Source of the DNA: CAYUQT01 sp964446835
GTDB taxonomy: Bacteria; Planctomycetota; Phycisphaerae; UBA1845; JAFGLZ01
Direction of reading: 5' to 3'
NCBI GenBank assembly: GCA_964446835.1
Contig: CAYUQT010000040.1
Coordinates: 1-64,000, forward strand
Length of the DNA stretch: 64,000 bases
Within the stretch, counting starts at the first letter, position 1; every line of letters starts with the position of its first letter. The position numbers and the translations under genes are program-made. Positions 33,062 through 42,085 of the stretch are shown piece by piece. The notes beneath the pieces are model-generated. The model was not told the DNA's origin. It ran no database searches and worked only from the letters and a program-made list of their open reading frames with translations.

Positions 33062-34594
33062 TCAGCGCACTGCTATGTTTGCCAGTAGCCGTTTTCCGTT
33101 GGGCAAGGATTTAGGTACCATCTTCATCAGCTCATGTCCGCCTAACAACTTGACCTCAAGGAACGGCTTGCGCTTGAGCTTCTCCAGCTCTTGGGCGGCG
33201 GGGGTTCCGATCATGCCGGTAGTCCAGATCTCGGCCTTGCACAGACGTGGGCGATGACTGCCGCAATGATGTTCCAAAAAGGCGGGAACGGTCTCAGTGT
33301 AGAACTTCCTGACGTACTCTGGGGCCAATTCTTTTTGACTGTGTTCAGCCTTGCATTCGAGCAAGTAGACCTCTGAGTGCGCGTCTCTCTGGCCTGCTAC
33401 ATCAACCTCTCGCTGGGTGTCTTTGAATGGAACTGTCACATTCGTTCGGACATCCTCCCATCCAGCACCACGTAACACCAAGGCACCCCAGATCTCCAGA
33501 GCCATCGACCTCAAGGCCGTTACGTATGGATTCGCGCTCAGCTCCTGTAGTGTCACAGCTAGTGCATCAAAACCGGTTGCTTCGATGCGGTTCGGATCTC
33601 CGGAAACGTAGGACAGCAGATCGCGTAGGTTCTGCATGCCCCGCAGGGCTACATCACCAAACATGTCTTCCAGGTTCACGACTAAGAAGCCGTTCTGTTT
33701 GGACAAATCCCAGGCAGGTTTGTCGAACCTTGGTGCTGCGAGAATGCCGAGGATCGCGAGTCGTCCGCGAGGTCCGCCTCTCGCCCTGGAAAGTCGCTGC
33801 ATGAAGCCGGAGACATCTTGTTGGTCGCATTGCCTAGCATACACGTCAAACAGCACGGGTGTCGGCTTGGGCTTCTCTCTGCCTCCTTTCCACCGAAGCA
33901 TGGGCTTGAGATAGGAATAGCCGCAAGCACTGAATGCGAAGCCGTTAAAGTCTACATGGCCGCCAGAACTTTCCGGCAAGGAGTGGCCGCTCCAAGAGAT
34001 TAGTCCTTGGCGTCTGAAGTGATCGATGAGGATACGAGTTACATGCCCCTGGAGCACCAGTTCGCCGTGGGCCTGAAGAGCTATCGCGTGACTCGATGCC
34101 TCACCGGCTAGAGAAGTGTGGACGACACGATCTAGCGGAGTCGCTCTGCCGTCGCGAAGACCGGCTTCGAGTTCCTCCAAGGCGGCTACCTCGTCCTGAT
34201 ACGTGAGGAATCGGGCTCTCGACTCGTTACGAATGGTAGTAGCGAGCAGTCTTTCCGCATCGGCGCGCAGGATGATGCGGGCTGATTGGAGGCGGCGGAT
34301 AGCTCGTGCCGTGCCGGGTCGCGCTTCGTCCAGCAGGGTGGCAACCTGTTCGAGGAACGGCGGAGTACCTAAACTTGACCGGCACGCGAAAAGGCGCTCG
34401 CCGCCGGGTAACACAAGCCGCTCGGAGCGCCACACATCGCCACCTGTGGAAGAGGCACGGCTCATCCATTGGCGAGCGAGGTCGCGGCTAACGCCAGCTT
34501 CGGCAATCCGGTCGATGAGCGCGGCTGAAGATAGGACTTCGTTCTTATGGATGAACGCGCCGAGTTGTCGTCGGGCGTTTCGCTTGGGATTCAT
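33062..34594 (-). CDS. PD-(D/E)XK nuclease-like protein with N-terminal helix-turn-helix
   Basis: A 510-residue protein. The first 80 residues resemble a winged helix (SSAALIDRIAEAGVSRDLAR). The C-terminal third carries REVDVAGQRDAHSEVYLLEC followed by KAEHSQKEL, a clear D-x(n)-E-x-K nuclease core with the catalytic Asp, Glu and Lys. Proteins of this form often act as restriction-like effectors in phage defence. It lies downstream of the DUF499 ATPase, separated by about 210 bases that hold an A/T-rich promoter-like patch, so it may be transcribed separately. The exact system membership is not known. Confidence 0.65.
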   Translation of the reverse strand: MNPKRNARRQLGAFIHKNEVLSSAALIDRIAEAGVSRDLARQWMSRASSTGGDVWRSERLVLPGGERLFACRSSLGTPPFLEQVATLLDEARPGTARAIRRLQSARIILRADAERLLATTIRNESRARFLTYQDEVAALEELEAGLRDGRATPLDRVVHTSLAGEASSHAIALQAHGELVLQGHVTRILIDHFRRQGLISWSGHSLPESSGGHVDFNGFAFSACGYSYLKPMLRWKGGREKPKPTPVLFDVYARQCDQQDVSGFMQRLSRARGGPRGRLAILGILAAPRFDKPAWDLSKQNGFLVVNLEDMFGDVALRGMQNLRDLLSYVSGDPNRIEATGFDALAVTLQELSANPYVTALRSMALEIWGALVLRGAGWEDVRTNVTVPFKDTQREVDVAGQRDAHSEVYLLECKAEHSQKELAPEYVRKFYTETVPAFLEHHCGSHRPRLCKAEIWTTGMIGTPAAQELEKLKRKPFLEVKLLGGHELMKMVPKSLPNGKRLLANIAVR

Positions 34595-34804
34595 GATCCA
34601 TCCCTGTCACGCTGCATATAGTATATAAGCGTTAACTACTCGGCATGCCCCGCTTAATACCATCTGGACATAAGTCATTCTTTCACAATAGTTAACTGCC
34701 GCCTGCTCACCCACGAACAGCCCCAGAAGAAGCGTCACGCCCAACCAAGGCTATCGCACGCCATCTCACTCATCAGCGAAAGCCAACTCCTCATCCAGGC
34801 CGAG

Positions 34805-37800
34805 TTACTCCTGCTCGAAGCCGTATGCCTGGAACTTCAGCGTGTGGCAGTTCTCGGTTACGTCCCGGACCATTTTGTCGGACGCGCCGTCCGGCAGGTT
34901 TGCCTGGATCTCCAGGGTCACCTCGACATTAGCCCCGACGACGGCGGACAGGTGTTGGATGACTTCCTCGGCAATCTTGCCGGCATCCCTGCCAACCCGC
35001 ACGGGATCGAGCTTGACTGATCCGTGGAAGCGGCGGAGTACGGGCGGGCGTGGCTCTGACCCGGCGCCCGTTCCGGCTCCGGCTCCCGTGGTGGTGGTGC
35101 CGCCAGTCCCACCTGTCCCAGCGCCACCCGTTTGTCCTGTGCCGCCTGGCGTTGGTGTGGGCTGAGCGGTATCTGCTTCAATCTGTCGGGCGGCCACGTC
35201 CGGCTTGACGATGAGGCTCTGCTCGTCGACAAGCACCCGAACATTCGCCCCGGTCTTCAGCCCTTTGTATCGCTTCCGCTGTTCGTCCCACCCTTCGGCG
35301 TAAGCAAAGGTGTCCTTCTCCCAAGTCAGTTGCCCCACGCCGTCGTGGACCGCCGCTACAAGGACATCTTCGTCCCTCAATCTGGGCAGGTACAGATACC
35401 GAGCCACATCCTCCGCCAACTGTTTCACGCCGACGTGATCACCCCGCCAAAGCGGGACACGATCCAGTTCATGACGGAGCCGGGTGCCGCCCAACTGCGT
35501 CATGAGGAGTTCCTCGTTTCGGAGTTTCTTGGCGGCCCGCACGGCCAGCGTATCCTGGCCCTGAAGTCGGATTTCAGTCCACTCGACCGCGCCCTTCGGG
35601 TCCGGCTGACCCGGCACAACCAACCACTGGTAGGTTTCGGGGATACGTGCCTGGACGGTCTCCTCCGCCCCGGCGGATTTCGTCTCCGCCTGCTTGGTCT
35701 GGAAGGTATCCAGGTTCAGCGTCTCACGGTCGTCGCAGATCGAAGACCATGCCAAATGTTGGCGGACCGCCTGGTCCAGCTCTTTCAGCCGATTCGTGTC
35801 CGCCGCGAGAAAAACGAGCATGTTCTTGTAGTTTCTGGGGCTGGAACCCCGAGATTCGAGAATTGCTGCCGCCTCCTGCTTGGCGGCACTGTTGGGCTCC
35901 TTGGCGATGTGCGGGTGTTCGGGTCCCAGTATCACCATCCGCACCTCTCGCTCGTCCGGCACATCCCCGCTCGGCACACAGGCATGAACCTTTGAGAAAT
36001 CCCCACGGCTGCGGGCTTCATCCCTCAACCTGCGCTTGATCTCATCCACCACGTCATCTGATTTCAGCCGAGTCGCCCGATCCTCCGCCAAGCGGGTGAC
36101 CGTCGGCTGTGTCGAGTACCAGAACCGCCTGCCATCGACGTACAGATACGTTGCCCGATCCGTGAGCCTTCTCAGGGCATCGCCGAATGTGGCCACGCTC
36201 TCACCGGGCTGCACACATCCGAGTTTGACCTGGCGGTCTTCAATGCCCCGATTCGCCGCACCGACGGTCGGAGCCGATCCGACATAGATCGTCCGAGCAA
36301 CCCGACGGCACGCCGAATAGCGCCCCAGGTTCGGATTCTCACGGTCCAACGCCAGCGGTAGCGAGTGAGCCCCGTCCACGTCCTTTTCGATCACCGGCCC
36401 CCACTGATCCTCCATGTACCGCATCAGCTCGAAATGCACGGCCGGATCGTCGATCGGCACCGTGGCCGGAAGGATCAACAGGCTTCCGTCCTGCCGCTCC
36501 CACAGCGAGTGAATCACCGCCGCCATGAGCCGCAACACGCCTCGTGTGCGCTGGAACTTGTCCAGTGTGGACCAGTCGTTGTAGAGGCGGTCGAACAGCT
36601 CGGGATGGATCGGATACGCCGCCTTGATCCGCCGTTCGTAATCTGCCTCGCGGCAGTCGGACGGAAACTCCTGGTGCTGCGAGTCGTACATGTCGGCAAA
36701 CGCCCGTGCCACCGCATCTCGGGCAACGAACAGCCGATTGTCCGTGATGGGTTGGAAGAGCCTGCGCCGGACGATCTCGAAGCCCTCGTCGGGGCTGGCC
36801 GGTCGCCAGGATGCCTCCACCCGCCCGACGGCATTCTTGAGCCGGGCCAGCGCCGTCTTGCCCCACTCGCCGCCGATCTCGTTGTCTGAGGAGGGCACAC
36901 TGACCACGAGGAGCGTTTTGCCCGCCACCTTGGCGGCCTCGCTGATCGTCTGGGCGAACGTGAACTGCGTGTCGAATGTCCCCGCCGGGAGTTCGCCGGT
37001 ATCACGCAGTTGGCGGGCGTAGGCAACCCATTCGTCGATCAGGATCAGGCATGGGGCGTACTTGTTGAACAACTCACGAAGAATGTCGCCGGGGTTCGTG
37101 CCGGTCTCATCAGCCTGCTTAACGAGTTTGTAGCCCTCCTTGCCGCCGAGTTGCCAAGCGATTTCACCCCAGAGGGTGCGGACCACCGTCCCATCCGGCT
37201 TCTTGTGCGATTGCCCCGGCGCGATCTTGGTCCCTACCAGCACCGCTCGTCTGACGTTGTTCGGGATGGTTACACCGGCCTCCTTCAGCACCGGCTCGAT
37301 CCCCGGCAACTCGGACGCCGCCGCACCAGAGAACAGGTGATACAGCGCCAGCAGCGAGTGGGTCTTGCCGCCGCCGAAATTCGTCTGGAGTTCGACGACC
37401 GGATCGCCACCCTTGCCCGAAAGCCTCAGCAGCGACCCCTTCAGGAGTTGCCTGAGCCCTTCAGTGATGAAGGTGCGTCGGTAGAACTCAGTGGGATGCT
37501 TGTACTCGTCCGATCCCTCCTTCAGATACACCTGCCACAGGTCGGCGGCGAATTCCGCCTGTTGATACCGCCCCGACGCCACGTCTGGATGGGGCGTTAC
37601 GATTTCACGCCATGGCTGCAAACCACCGGCGGGCTTGCCCTCGACGGGCGCGAAGGACGCCTTACGCATCTCCGACCGCCGCTGCTCATCGAATCGGACC
37701 CGCAGCAGTTCCTGTTTCTGCTTTTCGATTTCTCCCGCCTCGCCCGCCGATACGGCCGTGAGCAGTCGACCGATGCTGTCCAATGCCCGGTAGGCATCGT

Positions 37801-38110
37801 CGCTACTGAATGCCTCCTGATGTGCCCAGCGGTTCCGTGCCTCCTGGAGTTCGCTGACCAGGCTGCGTTCCGCCTTGCCCAGCGTCCGGCTGAAGACGTT
37901 GTTCCACTGATTCCACACCACAGCCAGCAGCATCTGGGTGTCCCAGTTCAGTTTCTTGCTCTTGCGACCGGCGGGCGGCTGACCCTCCCTGGCGACCTGT
38001 TCCCAGCGATCGCCATGCACCGCCTTGAGTTCCCGTTCGACAAACGGTTTCAGGCCGGCGTTGAGGAGGTCCAACGACTTGCCGACACGTTCATGATTGG
38101 TGCTCGCCAT
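34805..38110 (-). CDS. DUF499 defence ATPase with N-terminal Swt1-type HEPN domain
   Basis: A 1101-residue protein with AAGAGG before the ATG at 38110. Residues 1-125 form a helical domain with ARNRWAHQ at 91-98, the R-x(4)-H motif of HEPN/Swt1-like domains. The DUF499 ATPase follows, with Walker A NFGGGKTH near 244-251 and Walker B CLILIDEWVAYARQ. A Gly/Thr-rich linker (about 1000-1030) precedes a C-terminal beta-rich domain. DUF499 proteins accompany DUF1156 methyltransferases and large helicases in antiphage loci related to DISARM/BREX-type restriction. Here it is 74 bases behind the DUF1156 gene. It probably senses or processes DNA or controls the methylase and helicase. Confidence 0.88.
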   Translation of the reverse strand: MASTNHERVGKSLDLLNAGLKPFVERELKAVHGDRWEQVAREGQPPAGRKSKKLNWDTQMLLAVVWNQWNNVFSRTLGKAERSLVSELQEARNRWAHQEAFSSDDAYRALDSIGRLLTAVSAGEAGEIEKQKQELLRVRFDEQRRSEMRKASFAPVEGKPAGGLQPWREIVTPHPDVASGRYQQAEFAADLWQVYLKEGSDEYKHPTEFYRRTFITEGLRQLLKGSLLRLSGKGGDPVVELQTNFGGGKTHSLLALYHLFSGAAASELPGIEPVLKEAGVTIPNNVRRAVLVGTKIAPGQSHKKPDGTVVRTLWGEIAWQLGGKEGYKLVKQADETGTNPGDILRELFNKYAPCLILIDEWVAYARQLRDTGELPAGTFDTQFTFAQTISEAAKVAGKTLLVVSVPSSDNEIGGEWGKTALARLKNAVGRVEASWRPASPDEGFEIVRRRLFQPITDNRLFVARDAVARAFADMYDSQHQEFPSDCREADYERRIKAAYPIHPELFDRLYNDWSTLDKFQRTRGVLRLMAAVIHSLWERQDGSLLILPATVPIDDPAVHFELMRYMEDQWGPVIEKDVDGAHSLPLALDRENPNLGRYSACRRVARTIYVGSAPTVGAANRGIEDRQVKLGCVQPGESVATFGDALRRLTDRATYLYVDGRRFWYSTQPTVTRLAEDRATRLKSDDVVDEIKRRLRDEARSRGDFSKVHACVPSGDVPDEREVRMVILGPEHPHIAKEPNSAAKQEAAAILESRGSSPRNYKNMLVFLAADTNRLKELDQAVRQHLAWSSICDDRETLNLDTFQTKQAETKSAGAEETVQARIPETYQWLVVPGQPDPKGAVEWTEIRLQGQDTLAVRAAKKLRNEELLMTQLGGTRLRHELDRVPLWRGDHVGVKQLAEDVARYLYLPRLRDEDVLVAAVHDGVGQLTWEKDTFAYAEGWDEQRKRYKGLKTGANVRVLVDEQSLIVKPDVAARQIEADTAQPTPTPGGTGQTGGAGTGGTGGTTTTGAGAGTGAGSEPRPPVLRRFHGSVKLDPVRVGRDAGKIAEEVIQHLSAVVGANVEVTLEIQANLPDGASDKMVRDVTENCHTLKFQAYGFEQE

Positions 38111-38184
38111 TTTCGCCTCTTGGATACCAGCCTTCGAATGTCTTGCCTCGGCAGAGGCGCTCATTCCCTGATCGAGGCCATGAA

Positions 38185-41100
38185 CTACTCGAACAGTCCA
38201 GCTTCCCTGCTCGGTGCTTCCTTCGGCCTGCTTGCCGCCAACCGGGTCAGTTCGGGCCAGGCGATGACGAGACCATTATACGCCAGGGCCTCGTCCGCCC
38301 ATTTCTTTCGTTCGCAGATGGTGTAGAGGCGGTAGGCGAGGTCGCGAGCGGTCTCGCCCATGCCGCCGACCTTGCGAAGGAGTGCCGCCGCACCGCTCTC
38401 GCCCTGCTTGTCGAGGGTACGGATGAGGTACTGCGTCACCTCCCAGATCGTCAGCCGCCGGTCCGTGCTCGGGTCCCAGTCTTCGGGCAGGTCGCTGCGG
38501 TCGATGAGCTTCACCTTGCCGCCTCGGGCTTGCACCACGCCTGCCTCAACCAGACCGTTGACGGCCGTGTTCTTGGCCTTGCTCAGCGTCTCGGCGACAC
38601 CGAAGGGACCTTCCTTCATGCCGAACTGCTCGAACCACGCCAGCGCCCATCGGGTGTCGGCGTCGAATTCGCCTTCCTGCTCTGCTAGAACTTCGTCGAG
38701 GGCTTGGTTGATCAGCCCCAGCGCCGTTCGGACAGACATGGCTGAACCGTCGGTCTCAATCACTTTGGCGTAGCGTGTGAAGACTGACATTCCCGGTCCG
38801 ATCGACGCCTGTGCCAGGTCAACGGGGGCGATGTTCCCGCGCTGGAGGTTCCGTAGGGCTCCAGGTAACTCTGCACGCAGAGCCGTGATGAACTCTCTTC
38901 TTGTCGCAAGGGAAGCGCCACCTGGGCGCGGTCGGCAGACCAAGACAATTGAGGATGCCAGCGCGTTGGTTCCTATGCTGATGCTGCGAGATCCTCGTTC
39001 GGTACGAACCGGCCACGTACCCGTCACGGAGAAACCAGCTCGTACAACACCTTCGAGCATAGTCTCCCACCCCGTAGACGCTGTTTCTGCGTATGGCCCG
39101 TCATCCTCTGAACCTTCATCGTCCGCTTCGGATTGCTTGAAAGCATAGAAGACGCAAAGAGGGTAGTCGCTCGGGTTGACCTGCCGGAAGCGAGCAAGAG
39201 CTTTCGCTAGACCATCCTCAAAGAACTGCTGTGCCTTCTCTCGGTTGCCGTCGAAGCGATGTGAGGCTGCAATCAACTCTTGCGTCTTTGGTGTCAGAAC
39301 GGTCGAAAACAGGCTTGGATACACGCGAGCCAGGGATCGGCGTAGCCAAGGATAGAAGAAGTCGCTCAGGTCAGCATAGCCCATGTTGTCGTAGTATGGC
39401 GGGTCCGTTGAGACCAAAGCCGCAGTAGTTGGGATCGCGGTCGCGTCGATTTGTACGACGGAGCCGACGACCGTGTGCCCCTGGGGGACTCCAGTCTCAA
39501 TCGCTCTGGCGGTCCTTGCCACCTGCTCGGTGTAATCACCGGAGGACCCAGCGAAGGGATTGGATTCTGCGTAATCCCACGTCATCGGAAGTGCCTGGCG
39601 CGAGAATGTCGTTCGGACCACCTCATACTTGATGCCAGGCATCCAGGAACATATCGTTGAATTCCCGTCCGCCAGCTTGCTTGCTGCCAAGCCCAGGTAT
39701 GTTGCTACTGCGTCAGCATAGGCTTCTGGCCCGTTCATTCCATTGCCGAAGGCAGCAGGCGGGTTTTCACGTGCCGCCGCATCGCGTGCGGCGGTAAGGA
39801 TTCTCTTGCTAGCTTCGCTAACAAGATCGGTCACAGTCGTGAGTAAGAGTAATTGTCTGGCAGTGAAAAGGTTAGAGAAATTGGGCAGACCATAGAGTGG
39901 CGGTGAGAACCAACGGCGGTCGTTCGTGATCGGCTGTTCAAGGAATGGGACCTCTGGTCGGATGACTTGGTTCGACTCTGATACTGAGAACGGAAGGTAG
40001 ACTCGTTCTTTGTGCCCCTCCGCTACGATTACCATCGGGGTTTCTTTAATTCCGCTGGCCATCGCGATGTCACGTAGCAGTGGTTTCTTAACGAATGTGT
40101 CGCAGAACAAGCAGCGAGCCCCCAACCGATCTGTTGTGTGCTTCGGGGGTTCCCCCTCCGTGCGGACTTCGAAATGCAGATCTCTGCCCTCCGAGTCAAT
40201 CACTGGGTTTGCGTAAGCTTCCTTTCCCTTCTTTGTTGCCAACCAGAATGACCGAACCAAGGGAGTTCGAGCACGACAACTCGGGTTTGGGCATTCAATG
40301 GTCCTTGCCCACAACCACGCGATGACGGTCAGTTCCTTCCCAACGTAGGGCTTGAGGTCGTGTCGGTCCTTCGCCATCTCGGCGGCAATCTTGACCTTTG
40401 GGTACAGGTGACCGATGCGTTTCTCTGCCTCGTCGCGTATCCACTTACCGTAGTAGCGGACATCTGCCGCAAGACCAGCCGGTCCGCGCCAAACCTGCGC
40501 TGCCTTCTCCTGCTTCGACTTCCTCTGGTATTCGGGGTTGACCGGCGGCATGTTCGCGAACTTGGGAGGAATCTCGATAAGGGCTTTAGTGATCAGAACG
40601 GCTACGGGGTTCAGGTCCGAACCATACGCCCGCAGCCCCAGCCGCTGAGCCTCCAGAGGGATTGACCCGCCGCCGCAGAACGGATCGAGGACCGGCGGGG
40701 CGTGCTCGGCCAGGAAGGCGTTGACGGCATCCGGGCGGGCGTTGAGCGTCGCCATGTCCCAAGCGACTGTCTTATCCGCCGGACCAAACTGGCGAGGCGA
40801 CTTGGGTCCGCAGCCGGCCGGGGATGCCCTCTTGTTGGCTCCTGCCTCCTGTCTCCTGCCTTCTGCCTTCTGCCCTTCGTATACGATGGTCTCCTTCTTC
40901 AACTCCCCCAATTCGATCTTGCGGGAGGCGACGCAACGGGCAATCTCCGCCCGTGCCCGGTTGATCACATCGGGGTTGTTGGAGTTCTCCCACTTTACGA
41001 GCTCCTCGATGAGGTTGAACAGCTCCGCCCGCTTGAGCCCAGCCCGTTCTTCATCGACGGTCCCATCCGGTCGTCGATACGCCGGGTCGCTGTCGGGATC

Positions 41101-41274
41101 GTCCACCAGCGAGCTGAACAGCACCGCCCGACACGCCGCCAACGGCCGCCGCGCCCACCACAGGTGCAGCGTCGAGGGGTGCCCATGCCGAATCGACTTC
41201 TCCCTGGCCGACTCCTTGTTGATGGCGTCGAGCGGCAGGGCAACCTCAATCAGTTTCTTGCGGTAGTTCGTCAT
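38185..41274 (-). CDS. DUF1156 DNA methyltransferase of an antiphage system
   Basis: A 1029-residue protein opening with the DUF1156 signature KKLIEVALPLDAINKESARE, then HPSTLHLWWARRPLAACRA. Methylase motif I is VLDPFCGGGSIPLEAQ (195-210) and motif IV is STDPPYYDN (622-630), an amino-methyltransferase (N6-adenine or N4-cytosine) arrangement with a large insertion between. A cysteine pair set (CPNPSC, CLFCDTF) may bind zinc. Residues about 134-152 (GQKAEGRRQEAGANKRASP) are encoded by a heptamer-like tandem repeat and look inserted. It would mark host DNA in a restriction-like system with the DUF499 ATPase and SNF2 helicase. Confidence 0.9.
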   Translation of the reverse strand: MTNYRKKLIEVALPLDAINKESAREKSIRHGHPSTLHLWWARRPLAACRAVLFSSLVDDPDSDPAYRRPDGTVDEERAGLKRAELFNLIEELVKWENSNNPDVINRARAEIARCVASRKIELGELKKETIVYEGQKAEGRRQEAGANKRASPAGCGPKSPRQFGPADKTVAWDMATLNARPDAVNAFLAEHAPPVLDPFCGGGSIPLEAQRLGLRAYGSDLNPVAVLITKALIEIPPKFANMPPVNPEYQRKSKQEKAAQVWRGPAGLAADVRYYGKWIRDEAEKRIGHLYPKVKIAAEMAKDRHDLKPYVGKELTVIAWLWARTIECPNPSCRARTPLVRSFWLATKKGKEAYANPVIDSEGRDLHFEVRTEGEPPKHTTDRLGARCLFCDTFVKKPLLRDIAMASGIKETPMVIVAEGHKERVYLPFSVSESNQVIRPEVPFLEQPITNDRRWFSPPLYGLPNFSNLFTARQLLLLTTVTDLVSEASKRILTAARDAAARENPPAAFGNGMNGPEAYADAVATYLGLAASKLADGNSTICSWMPGIKYEVVRTTFSRQALPMTWDYAESNPFAGSSGDYTEQVARTARAIETGVPQGHTVVGSVVQIDATAIPTTAALVSTDPPYYDNMGYADLSDFFYPWLRRSLARVYPSLFSTVLTPKTQELIAASHRFDGNREKAQQFFEDGLAKALARFRQVNPSDYPLCVFYAFKQSEADDEGSEDDGPYAETASTGWETMLEGVVRAGFSVTGTWPVRTERGSRSISIGTNALASSIVLVCRPRPGGASLATRREFITALRAELPGALRNLQRGNIAPVDLAQASIGPGMSVFTRYAKVIETDGSAMSVRTALGLINQALDEVLAEQEGEFDADTRWALAWFEQFGMKEGPFGVAETLSKAKNTAVNGLVEAGVVQARGGKVKLIDRSDLPEDWDPSTDRRLTIWEVTQYLIRTLDKQGESGAAALLRKVGGMGETARDLAYRLYTICERKKWADEALAYNGLVIAWPELTRLAASRPKEAPSREAGLFE
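40839..40876. repeat. Short tandem heptamer-type repeat inside the DUF1156 gene
   Basis: Units of CTCCTGC, CTCCTGT, CTCCTGC, CTTCTGC and CTTCTGC follow each other in frame with the methyltransferase gene. They encode a Gln/Lys/Arg/Glu-rich loop between the N-terminal domain and motif I. Such heptamer repeats are known as spreading elements in other bacteria. Confidence 0.7.
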
Positions 41275-41374
41275 GACTCTCGGGCATCTCCCGCCTCGCC
41301 GTGCTCGCGAACCAGTCACATGTTGTGAGTTGTTCGATCGTGTTCATTGTGTCTTCCACTTCTTGCCGCTGTCG

Positions 41375-42070
41375 TCACCCATCCATCAGTCGTCGCAGCT
41401 TCGCCATCATCTGGTCTCGTCCCCATCGTGGCGATACCCACGGAAACAGCGGATAGTCGTTTTCAAAGCGAAAAAGGTCGCCCTTCGGAGCGAGACCGAG
41501 AAAGACATCCGACAGTTCAAACGCGAAATCACCAACCACTCGCCACTCTCGCTCCCATGTGAAGTCGTTTCTCGTGTCAACCTTGTTCACGAGCGGCAGA
41601 AATGACGTGTACAGATCGCCAGCCATGCCCCGTTTGCGCGCAATGCGGAAGCACTGTCGAAACGCGTCGCAGCGGGTTCTGCCTTTGTTAGATCGTGCAT
41701 CGACGTAGAACACGGGGTTCCCGCCAGCCTGGAGGACGACGCCCTTCGCGAACACCAAACCGTATTGGGATAGCCGGATCTTGCGTCCCCGCATCTCCTG
41801 GGTCACGTAATTCAGATCACTCAGTGGAGTCTCAGTGAAACACACCGTCGAGAAGTCACTCTTTTCCTCTTCCGTCAAATCATGCATGAAGAGGCAGTGA
41901 CTGCCGCGTGCTCGAATCGTGCGTTCCTTCAGAATGCGGACGAGATTATCTGCGGCTGACTGCCTGCCGTACTGCCTGGTCAGGTGGACCAAGTAACCCG
42001 ACAAATCGTTACGCCTCGCAAGCAGATACTCGCTTGTCGCCATGTGTTTACTTCCAGAAGCGTTACTCAT
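41375..42070 (-). CDS. AbiGi-like abortive infection protein
   Basis: A 231-residue protein. LSGYLVHLTRQYGRQSAADN with NLVRILKERTIRA, then CFTETPLSDLNYVTQEMRGR, SQYGLVFAKGVVLQAGGNPV and FTWEREWRVVGDF, follow the order of conserved blocks in AbiGi-type (PF10899) and related DUF2971-like proteins. In AbiG systems this component was considered the antitoxin-like or accessory partner. No AbiGii nucleotidyltransferase is adjacent. It begins 15 bases after the DUF262 gene, which suggests that the two act together, inserted between the helicase and methylase genes of the larger system. Confidence 0.62.
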   Translation of the reverse strand: MSNASGSKHMATSEYLLARRNDLSGYLVHLTRQYGRQSAADNLVRILKERTIRARGSHCLFMHDLTEEEKSDFSTVCFTETPLSDLNYVTQEMRGRKIRLSQYGLVFAKGVVLQAGGNPVFYVDARSNKGRTRCDAFRQCFRIARKRGMAGDLYTSFLPLVNKVDTRNDFTWEREWRVVGDFAFELSDVFLGLAPKGDLFRFENDYPLFPWVSPRWGRDQMMAKLRRLMDG

Positions 42071-42085
42071 GCAGTCTCATTCGGT

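Noticed and set aside
34631..34697. Two GTTAACT repeats 60 bases apart before the PD-(D/E)XK gene
   Set aside because: They could be regulator sites, but a 7-base repeat in an A/T-rich promoter region is too weak to call.
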